Positions 1-9,200 of a stretch of 64,000 nucleotides of DNA are shown piece by piece; position 1 is the stretch's first letter, and each line of letters begins with the position of its first letter. The stretch is from NCBI GenBank assembly GCA_963696505.1, contig CAVOKN010000006.1, positions 248,001 to 312,000 of the forward strand. The letters run 5' to 3'. Origin of the DNA: CAVOKN01 sp963696505. Its GTDB lineage: Bacteria > Pseudomonadota > Gammaproteobacteria > Burkholderiales > Rhodocyclaceae. Made by a program: the position numbers and the translations under genes. The notes below the pieces were generated by a model that had not been told where the DNA came from, ran no database searches, and saw only the letters and a list, made by a program, of their open reading frames with translations.

Positions 1-204
1 GGCACAGACCAGAAAGCGCCGCGTTTCGTCGAAGAACTCGCCTGGATTCCAGTCCAGTTCCACGCCGACGTGGGCGCAGCGATTGACATAGGCGCGCACC
101 CTGCCCTCGTGACGTACCGCAAAGGCAGGAACCGTCTCGCCGCCGCGCTCCACCTCGAAGCGGACCCCGGCGCCATCGCGGAGATCCTCGCTGCGGCAGA
201 TCAA
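1..204 (-). CDS. Rieske [2Fe-2S] domain protein, 3' part outside the window
   Basis: The visible N-terminal 68 codons contain a Rieske cluster motif: a Cys-Ala-His sequence near residue 43, then a second Cys near residue 67, at the window edge, where the C-x2-H pair would begin. This is the small soluble Rieske type often seen beside RluC/HAD genes in betaproteobacteria. The likely start is TTG at 202-204, which overlaps the stop of the upstream HAD gene (TTGA), indicating translational coupling. The function is electron transfer of unknown partner. The gene continues off the left edge, so the second His ligand cannot be checked. Confidence 0.75.
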   Translation of the reverse strand, partial: MICRSEDLRDGAGVRFEVERGGETVPAFAVRHEGRVRAYVNRCAHVGVELDWNPGEFFDETRRFLVCA

Positions 205-857
205 CCCTGACTCTCGATCCACGCCGCGAGTTCCTCGAAATCCTCGACGCAGACCAGGGGCGCCTCCGCCGCCAACGCCGCACGCGGGTGGGCACCGAAG
301 GCCACCGCCACCGCTGCCACGCCGGCGCTTCGTGCCATCTGCAGATCATGGGTCGTGTCGCCGATCATCAATGCCCGCTCCGGCTCGACGCCCAGTTCTT
401 CCAGGATTTCCAGCAACATCGCCGGATGGGGCTTGGAGAAGCACTCGTCGGCGCAGCGCGTGGCGTGAAAGTAGGCTTCGAGTCCGCTCGTCGCGAGCGC
501 CCGGGTGAGGCCGATCCGGCTCTTGCCGGTGGCCACGCCGAGCTGACGCCCCTCGCCATGAAGCTCGCGCACCAGATCCGATGCGCCGGGAAACAGCGCA
601 AGTTCATGGTCCCGTGCCAGATAGTGGGCGCGGTAGCGCTCCGCCAGCCGTCCGTAGTCCCGCGGATCGAGTTCCGGCAGCGCGCAGCGCAACGCATCGT
701 GCAGGCCGAGGCCGATGATGTGACGCGAGCGCGCGATCGGCGGCGGATCCAGGCCCAGGTCGCGGCAGGCCGCCTCGATCGAGGCGACGATCGCCCCCGG
801 CGAGTCGAGCAGCGTGCCGTCCCAGTCGAAAACCACCAGTTCAAATCGCCGCACCAT
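201..857 (-). CDS. HAD-family hydrolase, phosphoglycolate phosphatase-like
   Basis: A 218-residue haloacid-dehalogenase phosphatase. Motif I is DWDGT with nucleophile Asp11 and acid/base Asp13. Motif III is the Lys of SKPHP and motif IV is GDTTHD. The cap domain lies between motifs I and II, as in subfamily IA (Gph/PGP-like). The ATG at 855-857 is preferred over longer ATG/GTG options because it puts the FDWDGT motif near residue 10 as in the family. It overlaps the end of rluC by 17 bp, so the two are probably co-transcribed. The likely role is clearing 2-phosphoglycolate or another small phosphomonoester; the substrate cannot be fixed from sequence. Confidence 0.88.
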   Translation of the reverse strand: MVRRFELVVFDWDGTLLDSPGAIVASIEAACRDLGLDPPPIARSRHIIGLGLHDALRCALPELDPRDYGRLAERYRAHYLARDHELALFPGASDLVRELHGEGRQLGVATGKSRIGLTRALATSGLEAYFHATRCADECFSKPHPAMLLEILEELGVEPERALMIGDTTHDLQMARSAGVAAVAVAFGAHPRAALAAEAPLVCVEDFEELAAWIESQG

Positions 858-1809
858 AGTCCCTGATCTCGTTCGCCTCCAACTTCGCAAGGAAAGCAGC
901 AAGGTCGGCCGACAGCGGCGACTGCAGTTCGAGGCTGCCCCCTTCCGCCGGATGCTGGAACGTCAGTTGCTGCGCGTGGAGAAACATTCGCTTGAGCCCC
1001 AGGCGCGTCAGCTCCTTGTTCAGATCGAAGTCGCCGTACTTGTCGTCGCCGCACAGGGGATAGCCGAGGTGGGTGAGATGCACCCGGATCTGATGGGTAC
1101 GGCCGGTCATGAGTTCCACCTCGACCAGGCTGAAATTCTCCCAGCGCGCCCGCAACCGGACCACGCTGTGGGCTTCCTTGCCCTCGGCGGAGACGCTGAC
1201 CCGGCGCTCGCCCTCCCGCGTCAGATACTTCTCCAGCGGCAGCCGGATGTGGCGCAGCGGATCCGGCCAGCGCCCGCGGACCAGCGCCAGGTAGCTCTTG
1301 CGCACCCGGCCCTCGCGCAACTGGGTGTGCATCGCCGTCAGCGCCGAGCGCTTCTTCGCCAGCAGCAGCACCCCCGACGTCTCACGGTCGAGGCGATGCA
1401 CCAATTCGACGAAACGATAGTCGGGACGCTGCCGGCGCACCTGCTCGATGACCCCGAAACTGACACCGCTGCCGCCGTGCACAGCCAGGCCGGCCGGCTT
1501 GTCCAGCGCCAGCAGGGATGCATCCTCGAACAGAACCGAAATCGGCTTGGCCCCGGCCGGCACCGCCGCCGGTGGTCGCTCGGCCAGCCGCAGCGGTGGA
1601 ATTCGCACCTCGTCCCCCGCCTGGAGACGATAGTCAGGGCCCACGCGCCGCCCATTGACCCGCACCTCGCCGCTGCGCAGGATGCGATAGACGTGGCTCT
1701 TGGGAACCCCCTTGCAGCGGCGCAGGAGGTAATTGTCCACCCGCTGGGTCGCCTCCTCAGTGCCGACACGTTCATGCCGAACCGCGGGATTTTTGCTCAA
1801 CTCCTTCAT
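841..1809 (-). CDS. rluC: 23S rRNA pseudouridine synthase, RluC type
   Basis: A 322-aa RluA-family pseudouridine synthase. An N-terminal S4 RNA-binding domain (about residues 22-80, with RVDNYLLRR and SGEVRVNGRR) precedes the catalytic domain. The catalytic Asp141 sits in HRLDRETSG, followed by the GRTHQIRVH motif. Length and the S4 domain fit RluC, which modifies U955, U2504 and U2580 of 23S rRNA in E. coli. It is divergent from rne, the classic rne-rluC arrangement. The start ATG is followed directly by AAGGAG rather than preceded by it, so the annotated start is by homology and could be slightly off. Confidence 0.92.
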   Translation of the reverse strand: MKELSKNPAVRHERVGTEEATQRVDNYLLRRCKGVPKSHVYRILRSGEVRVNGRRVGPDYRLQAGDEVRIPPLRLAERPPAAVPAGAKPISVLFEDASLLALDKPAGLAVHGGSGVSFGVIEQVRRQRPDYRFVELVHRLDRETSGVLLLAKKRSALTAMHTQLREGRVRKSYLALVRGRWPDPLRHIRLPLEKYLTREGERRVSVSAEGKEAHSVVRLRARWENFSLVEVELMTGRTHQIRVHLTHLGYPLCGDDKYGDFDLNKELTRLGLKRMFLHAQQLTFQHPAEGGSLELQSPLSADLAAFLAKLEANEIRDYGAAI

Positions 1810-2173
1810 TTTGAATATACTGCGGCGAGTTTGCGGCTATGTGTCACGACCCCGCGCCGGTGCCCGATTCGGGGTGCCCCGCGCTCCGACTGATGCCTGC
1901 CGGCGGACCCGCCGCAAACGCCCACGACGGTTAATTTCGCTCACCGGAAGTAGCGATGGTAATTGATATTTGCGCGCGCACCCTACACGCCCCATGCCTG
2001 GTCCTGACGCCGGCGCTTCATCCCACCCGCAGCAGGACGCGCCAAAGACAAACCCACGATTAAGTTTTGCGGCGTCCCCGTCCATGAGACCCACCATGCC
2101 GAACTGATCCGGCCTGCCGCTTGCGGCAAGCGGTTTGTCCTGCCCGTGTAGTAAACGCGCGGGAGAAACAACA
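1810..2173 (+). other. rluC-rne divergent intergenic region / rne 5' leader
   Basis: This is 364 bp with no credible ORF; short ATG-initiated frames here lack coding character. It must hold the divergent promoters, although no strong -35/-10 pair is convincing. A strong hairpin sits about 40 nt before the rne start (separate entry). Long structured 5' leaders of rne mediate autoregulated decay in enterobacteria, and a similar role here is inference. Confidence 0.6.
2117..2133 (+). promoter_or_regulatory. hairpin in the rne leader
   Basis: CCGCTTG and CAAGCGG form a perfect 7-bp stem with a CGG loop, extended by one flanking pair. It lies 41 nt upstream of the rne ATG and upstream of the GGGAGA ribosome binding site. 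It occupies the position where the autoregulatory stem-loop of enteric rne leaders is found; function is inferred from position only. Confidence 0.4.
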
Positions 2174-4915
2174 ATGAAACGCATGCTGTTCAACGCGACA
2201 CAGGCAGAGGAACTCCGTGTCGCGATCGTCGATGGTCAGAAACTGATCGACCTAGACATCGAATCCGCCAGCAAGGAGCAACGCAAGAGCAACATCTACA
2301 AGGCGATCATCACCCGCATCGAGCCCAGCCTCGAAGCCTGTTTCGTCAACTACGGCACCGAGCGCCATGGTTTCCTGCCGTTCAAGGAAGTCTCCCGTTC
2401 CTATTTCAGAAGCGATGTCGAGCCAGCCCGTGCCCGCGTCCAGGATGCGCTGCGAGAAGGCCAGGAACTGATCGTCCAGGTTGACAAGGACGAGCGCGGC
2501 AACAAGGGCGCCGCTCTCACCACCTTCATCAGCCTCGCCGGCCGCTATCTCGTTCTGATGCCCAACAACCCGCGGGGCGGTGGCGTTTCGCGCCGCGTCG
2601 AGGGCGACGACCGGGCCGAACTGCGGGAGGTGATGGACAACCTGGAGATGCCCCAGGGCATGAGCCTGATCGCCCGCACCGCTGGCATCGGCCGAACCGC
2701 CGAAGAACTGCAATGGGACCTCAACTACCTGTTGCAACTGTGGCGGGCCATCGAAGGCGCGGCCCAGGCCCAGTCTGGTGCGTTCCTGATCTACCAGGAA
2801 GGCAGCTTGGTGATCCGTGCCATTCGCGACTATTTCCAGCCCGATATCGGCGAGATACTGATCGATACCGACGATATCGTCGAGCAGGCCCAGCAGTTCA
2901 TGAGCCATGTGATGCCGGGCAACGTGAACCGCGTCAAACGCTACCGCGACGACGTGCCGCTGTTTTCCCGCTTCCAGATCGAGCATCAGATCGAAACCGC
3001 CTTCGGGCGCCAGGTGACGCTACCCTCCGGCGGCGCGATCGTCGTCGATCACACCGAAGCCTTGGTGGCAATCGACGTCAACTCCGGACGCGCCACCCGC
3101 GGCCAGGACATCGAGGAGACGGCGCTGCGCACCAACCTCGAAGCCGCTGACGAGATCGCCCGCCAGTTGCGCCTGCGCGACCTGGGCGGCCTGCTGGTCA
3201 TCGACTTCATCGACATGGAAAACCAGCGCAACCAGCGCGAGGTCGAGAACCGCCTGCGCGATGCGCTGCATTTCGACCGTGCACGGGTGCAGATGGGCAA
3301 GATCTCGCGCTTCGGACTGATGGAGCTTTCGCGCCAGCGGCTGCGCCCTGCCCTGGCCGAGATGAGCTACATCGCCTGCCCGCGCTGCACCGGCACCGGC
3401 CACATCCGCGGCACCGAGTCAGCGGCCCTGCACATACTGCGCATTCTCGAAGAGGAGGCGATGAAAGAGAACACCGGTGCCGTCCATGCCCAGGTTCCGG
3501 TGGACGTCGGCACCTTCCTGCTCAACGAGAAGCGGCCCGACATCCAGGCCATCGAACTGCGCCACAGGGTCAATATCGTCCTCATTCCCAACACCAATCT
3601 GGAGACGCCGGCTTACGAGGTGGTGCGGCTGCGCCACGACCAGTTGAACGAGGAGGAAACGGCCCAGCCCAGCTACCGCATGGTCGAAGTCCCCCAGCCC
3701 GAGGGCTATACCGCCGGCGGACCGGTGGAGGCCCGCGCCCAGCGCCAGGAGGCCGCAGTAAAGGGCATAACGCCGGACCAGCCGGCGCCGATCGTCGAGC
3801 CCAGAGCCGAGGCAGCCCCGGTCGAGCCGGGCATCATCCAGAAGATCCTGGCCTGGTTCCGCGGCAATCGCAAACCGGAGGCCCCGTCCCAGCCAGCCGA
3901 AGGCACGACGCGCCAGGGTGGGCGCGATGCCGGGCGGCGCGGTGGCAGGGGTCGAACCGGTGGCGGCCGCGGGGACAAGCCGGATCGTGGCGAACGCGCC
4001 GAGCGGACCGAGCGCGGCCCGCGTCCGGAGAGGGGGGAGCGCGAGGCGCGCAATCAGCCTCCCCGAGGCGACGCGGAAACGGTGCGCGAACCCAAACGTC
4101 AGCGGCCCGAGCGCGGCGAGCGTCCGGAACGTGGTGAGCGACCGGAGCGTCCCGAGCGCCAGGATCGCGCCGAACGCCAGGAACGCACCGAGGGCCGCCC
4201 GCCACGCCCGCCCCGGGAACGCGCAGCGCCGGCCGCAGCCGCCAGCCCTGAAATCGTCGCAACCGCGGAAGATCAGAGTGCCACCGTTCCTTCTGCCGAG
4301 TCGCCGGAGACAGCCGGCGCGACGTCCGATGGCGGTCAGCAGCGCGGACGCCGCAATCGCCGCGGTGGCCGGCGCGAGCGCAGCGAGCGCAAGCCGGCAG
4401 AGGGCGTGGCAGCACCCGCCGAGTTGCTGGAAGGAGCCGAGGGGGAGCCGGTGCAGGACGTGCAAGCGGACGCCGAACCGGACGCTCCGACGCTCGAACC
4501 TATCGAGCAGGTCACCGAGACCGCTCAGGCAGCCACCATGGATCGAGAGCAAGCCATTGCGCCCCTGCCCATCCCGGGACGTGTCGCAACGCAGGTCGAA
4601 GCGGTCGAAACCGCGCCCGCTACCGAGGAGGTCTTGGCCCCGGTGCGGGTTGCAGAAGCTCAGGTCACCGAGCCGCAACGCGTTGCCGTTGCGGAGCCAC
4701 AACAATCCGTTCCCGCGGTTCAGCCGGCACCGGTCGAAACAGCCGCTGCGCTCGTGGAAAGCGGACTGGTGATGGTCGAAACGAGTCCCGATCGAGTCCA
4801 GAACTGGCGCCAGCCGGAGCAGGCCGTCGAAGTGCCCCTCCCGCGTCGCCGCGGGCCCGCACCGGCCCCCGAGCAGCCCGCCGAGAACCTGGTCCAGATC
4901 GAAACCCGCAAGTAG
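2174..4915 (+). CDS. rne: Ribonuclease E
   Basis: A 913-aa RNase E. The N-terminal catalytic half has an S1 RNA-binding domain (about residues 37-120), the DNase-I-like subdomain with catalytic Asp residues in AIDVNSG (about 301) and VIDFIDM (about 344), and the zinc-link CPRC at about 402-405. All match E. coli RNase E spacing. The C-terminal half (from about 540) is disordered and Arg/Glu-rich with GERPER-type repeats, then acidic and Ala/Pro-rich, typical of degradosome scaffolds; it ends in a short basic-aromatic tail. The start MKRMLFN at 2174, with GGGAGA 9 nt upstream, is preferred over an in-frame ATG 39 nt earlier. It acts in mRNA decay and rRNA/tRNA processing at the membrane. Confidence 0.96.
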   Translation: MKRMLFNATQAEELRVAIVDGQKLIDLDIESASKEQRKSNIYKAIITRIEPSLEACFVNYGTERHGFLPFKEVSRSYFRSDVEPARARVQDALREGQELIVQVDKDERGNKGAALTTFISLAGRYLVLMPNNPRGGGVSRRVEGDDRAELREVMDNLEMPQGMSLIARTAGIGRTAEELQWDLNYLLQLWRAIEGAAQAQSGAFLIYQEGSLVIRAIRDYFQPDIGEILIDTDDIVEQAQQFMSHVMPGNVNRVKRYRDDVPLFSRFQIEHQIETAFGRQVTLPSGGAIVVDHTEALVAIDVNSGRATRGQDIEETALRTNLEAADEIARQLRLRDLGGLLVIDFIDMENQRNQREVENRLRDALHFDRARVQMGKISRFGLMELSRQRLRPALAEMSYIACPRCTGTGHIRGTESAALHILRILEEEAMKENTGAVHAQVPVDVGTFLLNEKRPDIQAIELRHRVNIVLIPNTNLETPAYEVVRLRHDQLNEEETAQPSYRMVEVPQPEGYTAGGPVEARAQRQEAAVKGITPDQPAPIVEPRAEAAPVEPGIIQKILAWFRGNRKPEAPSQPAEGTTRQGGRDAGRRGGRGRTGGGRGDKPDRGERAERTERGPRPERGEREARNQPPRGDAETVREPKRQRPERGERPERGERPERPERQDRAERQERTEGRPPRPPRERAAPAAAASPEIVATAEDQSATVPSAESPETAGATSDGGQQRGRRNRRGGRRERSERKPAEGVAAPAELLEGAEGEPVQDVQADAEPDAPTLEPIEQVTETAQAATMDREQAIAPLPIPGRVATQVEAVETAPATEEVLAPVRVAEAQVTEPQRVAVAEPQQSVPAVQPAPVETAAALVESGLVMVETSPDRVQNWRQPEQAVEVPLPRRRGPAPAPEQPAENLVQIETRK

Positions 4916-4923
4916 GTTCCGCT

Positions 4924-4952
4924 GCCCGTCCGGCCCTCGGCGCCGGGCGGGC
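4924..4952. terminator. GC-rich hairpin between convergent rne and the phosphatase gene
   Basis: GCCCGTCCGG pairs with CCGGGCGGGC (one G-T pair) around a 9-nt loop, directly between the two converging stop codons. There is no U-run on either side, so intrinsic termination may be weak; it could act bidirectionally or protect 3' ends. Confidence 0.5.
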
Positions 4953-4953
4953 A

Positions 4954-5418
4954 TCAACGCTGGCGCAGCGCCTCGATCAGGCCTTCCGCCGCGTCCTCCA
5001 CCATATCCAGCACCAGATCGAAGCCCTTTTCCCCGCCGTAATAGGGGTCGGGCACTTCATCGGTATCGAAGCGGCGCGCGTAGCGCATGAAGAGCTCCAG
5101 CTTCCCGTGCTGATCGGGCGGACATACGCTGCGCAGGTGGGCGAGATTCTCCCGATCCATCGCGAGGATCAGCTCGAACTCGTCGAAATCCTCGGACTCC
5201 ACCCGACGCGCCCGTAGCCGGCTCAGATCAACCCCGCGCCGCTTGGCCGCCCGCTGAGCCCTCGGGTCCGGGGCCTCCCCCACATGGTAGGCGTGAGTCC
5301 CCGCAGAATCGATCTCAAAAACCGATTCCAGTCCCCTGTTCTTAATGAGATTTCGAGCAACACCCTCAGCCGTTGGCGAACGGCATATATTGCCCATGCA
5401 TACAAACAGGATTCGCAT
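4954..5418 (-). CDS. Low-molecular-weight protein-tyrosine phosphatase
   Basis: A 154-aa cytoplasmic LMW-PTP. The P-loop C-x5-R lies at residues 7-13 (VCMGNICRSP) and the general-acid Asp is in the DPYYGG loop near residue 122. The length is normal for the family. It dephosphorylates phosphotyrosine proteins or small phosphoaryl substrates. It has no adjacent tyrosine kinase or capsule genes, so the physiological target is unknown. It is convergent with rne. Confidence 0.93.
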   Translation of the reverse strand: MRILFVCMGNICRSPTAEGVARNLIKNRGLESVFEIDSAGTHAYHVGEAPDPRAQRAAKRRGVDLSRLRARRVESEDFDEFELILAMDRENLAHLRSVCPPDQHGKLELFMRYARRFDTDEVPDPYYGGEKGFDLVLDMVEDAAEGLIEALRQR

Positions 5419-5664
5419 TCCTCATCCAGGCAAGGTCGTGATCGGCGCAGGTCGCGCCGCCCATGGGAAGCGATCTTACGGGAGAAAGCGAAGCAACCCC
5501 AGCGGGGCAACGAAAGGAAAGAGAAGGAAAGAAAACGACCAACGGACAACATCGGGCCATCGCATGCGGACTGCGGACCGGCATCAACCTTAAAGCCTGT
5601 CCGCCCCTGCACATTGCCAACTGCGTGCCAACTGGGTGCCAAGTGCGGCGCGCGGCCGCTGGAA

Positions 5665-5859
5665 TCAGCCCCGTCCCTCGGGCCGGGATTCCCGTTGGAG
5701 CAGGATTGACCTGGAAAGGCAGCGGATGTGGGTCTGGATCGTTGTCGCCTCGCCGGGATAGGCCTCCCCACGGTCCGACACGTAGCGTTCCAACGACCGG
5801 TAGATATCCAGATGCGATTGCAGACTCGCCAAGGCGTCACTGGTTTCAATTCGCCGCAT
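5665..5859 (-). CDS. Possible small protein, 64 aa, function unknown
   Basis: A short reading frame with an ATG at 5857-5859 preceded by a GGGAGGG purine run 5-11 nt upstream, a plausible ribosome binding site. The product is polar, helix-compatible and has no signal peptide, membrane segment or recognised motif. It lies alone between the phosphatase and adhesin genes. Coding support is only the Shine-Dalgarno match and balanced composition, so it may be spurious. The rest of 5419-5664 shows nothing recognisable. Confidence 0.35.
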   Translation of the reverse strand: MRRIETSDALASLQSHLDIYRSLERYVSDRGEAYPGEATTIQTHIRCLSRSILLQRESRPEGRG

Positions 5860-6248
5860 ACCCTACCCTCCCCTGGAGCGCTTACAAGAGCGTCGAAGGA
5901 CCATACTCCAATCGCGGTGCACCAAGGAAGCCCCCTCCCGAAATTTCTGCAAGCGCAGAGAATCCGCGCGTAAGACCGTCATCCCGTGGCCTCCCGGGCC
6001 CTGACTCCGGGCTCTAACTCAGCCATCGGCTTCGGCATGTCGCGACCACGCAAGCCGCAAGACGAACGTCCCCCACACTGATCCGCAACGATTGTGGCTG
6101 CCACGACTCTCCCATGCCAATCGAGAACATCGAGCCGTCAACGGGCGGAGGCCCCGAAACCCTGCAAGGGACCACGGAGCCTCCTTCAACCACCGCTGCC
6201 GCCGACAGGCCGGCACAGCGTAGGCGCTATGCCTTCAACATCGGGCCG
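5860..6248. other. Intergenic region downstream of the large adhesin gene
   Basis: 389 bp with only low-quality ORFs, no clear promoter, repeat or terminator hairpin with a U-run. It separates the end of the TpsA gene from the small ORF. Confidence 0.5.
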
Positions 6249-9200
6249 TCATTTCGCCCCGCAACCCCCTCCGGATGACAGGAACTCGGAGGCGCACACG
6301 GGCGCCGAAACTGCCAGGCCGCCCTCATGCGGATACACCGGCAGCGCATCCAGAGGCACAGTGCCGCCTTCATTGACGTGATCCCTCAGGCTGTCAGTCG
6401 AGAAGGCACGGCGCCGTTCCTCATCTACCAGGCTGATCGCCTGCCCCTGCAGGTTCGCCGCAGCCTGGAAGGCACGAGTGACCGCCGGTCCGTTATCCAC
6501 CAGCACGATTGTGATGCCGCCGGTGGTCGGATCGATGGACTTGATCACCACGCCCGGATCGCCCTTGATCACGACGTCTATCAGGCCAGGAATCCTCTCC
6601 TCGAACCGGAAGGTGCCCAGCGGACCGGCCGTTCCGACAACCCTGACTCCAACGACCCCGCTGTCCTCGAACAGGTTCACGCCCTCCCCGCCTCCGTTCG
6701 CAATAACGTTCTGCGACAGAACGCGGAAGCTGCCGAGCGGAGCGATGGCGTTGTTCAAAGTCGACAGGCAATTGGCCGGGCTAGAACAACTGCCGATGCT
6801 GCCGCTGGCCGTCAATTCCACCGTGCCCCCGCTGACGCTCACCGTAGTCGGGTCTGTCTGCACGATGTCGCCACCGTTCGCAGTCAGGCGCACTGTGGCA
6901 CCGCTCAGGTTGTGAGTAACCGTCAGAGAGCCACCCGAAATCAGCGTCAGGTCGGCCGAACCGGTGCTGATCGGCGCGGCGGGCAAACTCAGCCCTCCCC
7001 CAGCGCTGAGGGTCACAGGCTGATTCGGCGCGTTGCCCAACGTGGCGATCTGGAGGACGCTCACGTCATTTACCGCAATCGCACCGCCGTTAACGCTCAC
7101 TGCCCCACCGAAGTCATTGGCGTTGTCCAATGTGATGGCGTTGGCACCGGCGTTGAGCGTCGTCGTGCCGGTCACGCTCAGCGCCCCCGTGTCGCTGATC
7201 GCGCCCGTGGCGGTGCTCGACAGGTTGCCGCCCACCGTGGTGGCGCCAAAGGTGGTGGCAGCGGCCGTGGTGGTCAGGTTGCCTGCCGTTGAGCCGCTCA
7301 CGTTCAGCGCTCCACCCGCAGTCAGTACCCCGGCAGCGCTGGCCGTCAGCGCCGCGCTCAGTGCGTTGGTATCGTTCAGGGTGATGTTGCTGCCGGTGGC
7401 CGTAACCACGCCACCGAAGTCATTGGCGTTGTCCAATGTGATGGCGTTGGCACCGGCGTTGAGCGTCGTCGTGCCGGTCACGCTCAGCGCCCCCGTGTCG
7501 CTGATCGCGCCCGTGGCGGTGCTCGACAGGTTGCCGCCCACCGTGGTGGCGCCAAAGGTGGTGGCAGCGGCCGTGGTGGTCAGGTTGCCTGCCGTTGAGC
7601 CGCTCACGTTCAGCGCTCCACCCGCAGTCAGTACCCCGGCAGCGCTGGCCGTCAGCGCCGCGCTCAGTGCGTTGGTATCGTTCAGGGTGATGTTGCTGCC
7701 GGTGGCCGTAACCACGCCACCGAAGTCATTGGCGTTGTCCAATGTGATGGCGTTGGTACCGGCGTTGAGCGTCGTCGTGCCGGTCACGCTCAGCGCCCCC
7801 GTGTCGCTGATCGCGCCCGTGGCGGTGCTCGACAGGTTGCCGCCCACCGTGGTGGCGCCAAAGGTGGTGGCAGCGGCCGTGGTGGTCAGGTTGCCTGCCG
7901 TTGAGCCGCTCACGTTCAGCGCTCCACCCGCAGTCAGTACCCCGGCAGCGCTGGCCGTCAGCGCCGCGCTCAGTGCGTTGGTATCGTTCAGGGTGATGTT
8001 GCTGCCGGTGGCCGTAACCACGCCACCGAAGTCATTGGCGTTGTCCAATGTGATGGCGTTGGTACCGGCGTTGAGCGTCGTCGTGCCGGTCACGCTCAGC
8101 GCCCCCGTGTCGCTGATCGCGCCCGTGGCGGTGCTCGACAGGTTGCCGCCCACCGTGGTGGCGCCAAAGGTGGTGGCAGCGGCCGTGGTGGTCAGGTTGC
8201 CTGCCGTTGAGCCGCTCACGTTCAGCGCTCCACCCGCAGTCAGTACCCCGGCAGCGCTGGCCGTCAGCGCCGCGCTCAGTGCGTTGGTATCGTTCAGGGT
8301 GATGTTGCTGCCGGTGGCCGTAACCACGCCACCGAAGTCATTGGCGTTGTCCAATGTGATGGCGTTGGTACCGGCGTTGAGCGTCGTCGTGCCGGTCACG
8401 CTCAGCGCCCCCGTGTCGCTGATCGCGCCCGTGGCGGTGCTCGACAGGTTGCCGCCCACCGTGGTGGCGCCAAAGGTGGTGGCAGCGGCCGTGGTGGTCA
8501 GGTTGCCTGCCGTTGAGCCGCTCACGTTCAGCGCTCCACCCGCAGTCAGTACCCCGGCAGCGCTGGCCGTCAGCGCCGCGCTCAGTGCGTTGGTATCGTT
8601 CAGGGTGATGTTGCTGCCGGTGGCCGTAACCACGCCACCGAAGTCATTGGCGTTGTCCAATGTGATGGCGTTGGCACCGGCGTTGAGCGTCGTCGTGCCG
8701 GTCACGCTCAGCGCCCCCGTGTCGCTGATCGCGCCCGTGGCGGTGCTCGACAGGTTGCCGCCCACCGTGGTGGCGCCAAAGGTGGTGGCAGCGGCCGTGG
8801 TGGTCAGGTTGCCTGCCGTTGAGCCGCTCACGTTCAGCGCTCCACCCGCAGTCAGTACCCCGGCAGCGCTGGCCGTCAGCGCCGCGCTCAGTGCGTTGGT
8901 ATCGTTCAGGGTGATGTTGCTGCCGGTGGCCGTAACCACGCCACCGAAGTCATTGGCGTTGTCCAATGTGATGGCGTTGGTACCGGCGTTGAGCGTCGTC
9001 GTGCCGGTCACGCTCAGCGCCCCCGTGTCGCTGATCGCGCCCGTGGCGGTGCTCGACAGGTTGCCGCCCACCGTGGTGGCGCCAAAGGTGGTGGCAGCGG
9101 CCGTGGTGGTCAGGTTGCCTGCCGTTGAGCCGCTCACGTTCAGCGCTCCACCCGCAGTCAGTACCCCGGCAGCGCTGGCCGTCAGCGCCGCGCTCAGTGC

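Noticed and set aside
3419..4957. 512-residue minus-strand ORF opposite rne
   Set aside because: Shadow of the GC-rich, Arg/Glu-rich RNase E C-terminal half; no ribosome site or family match.
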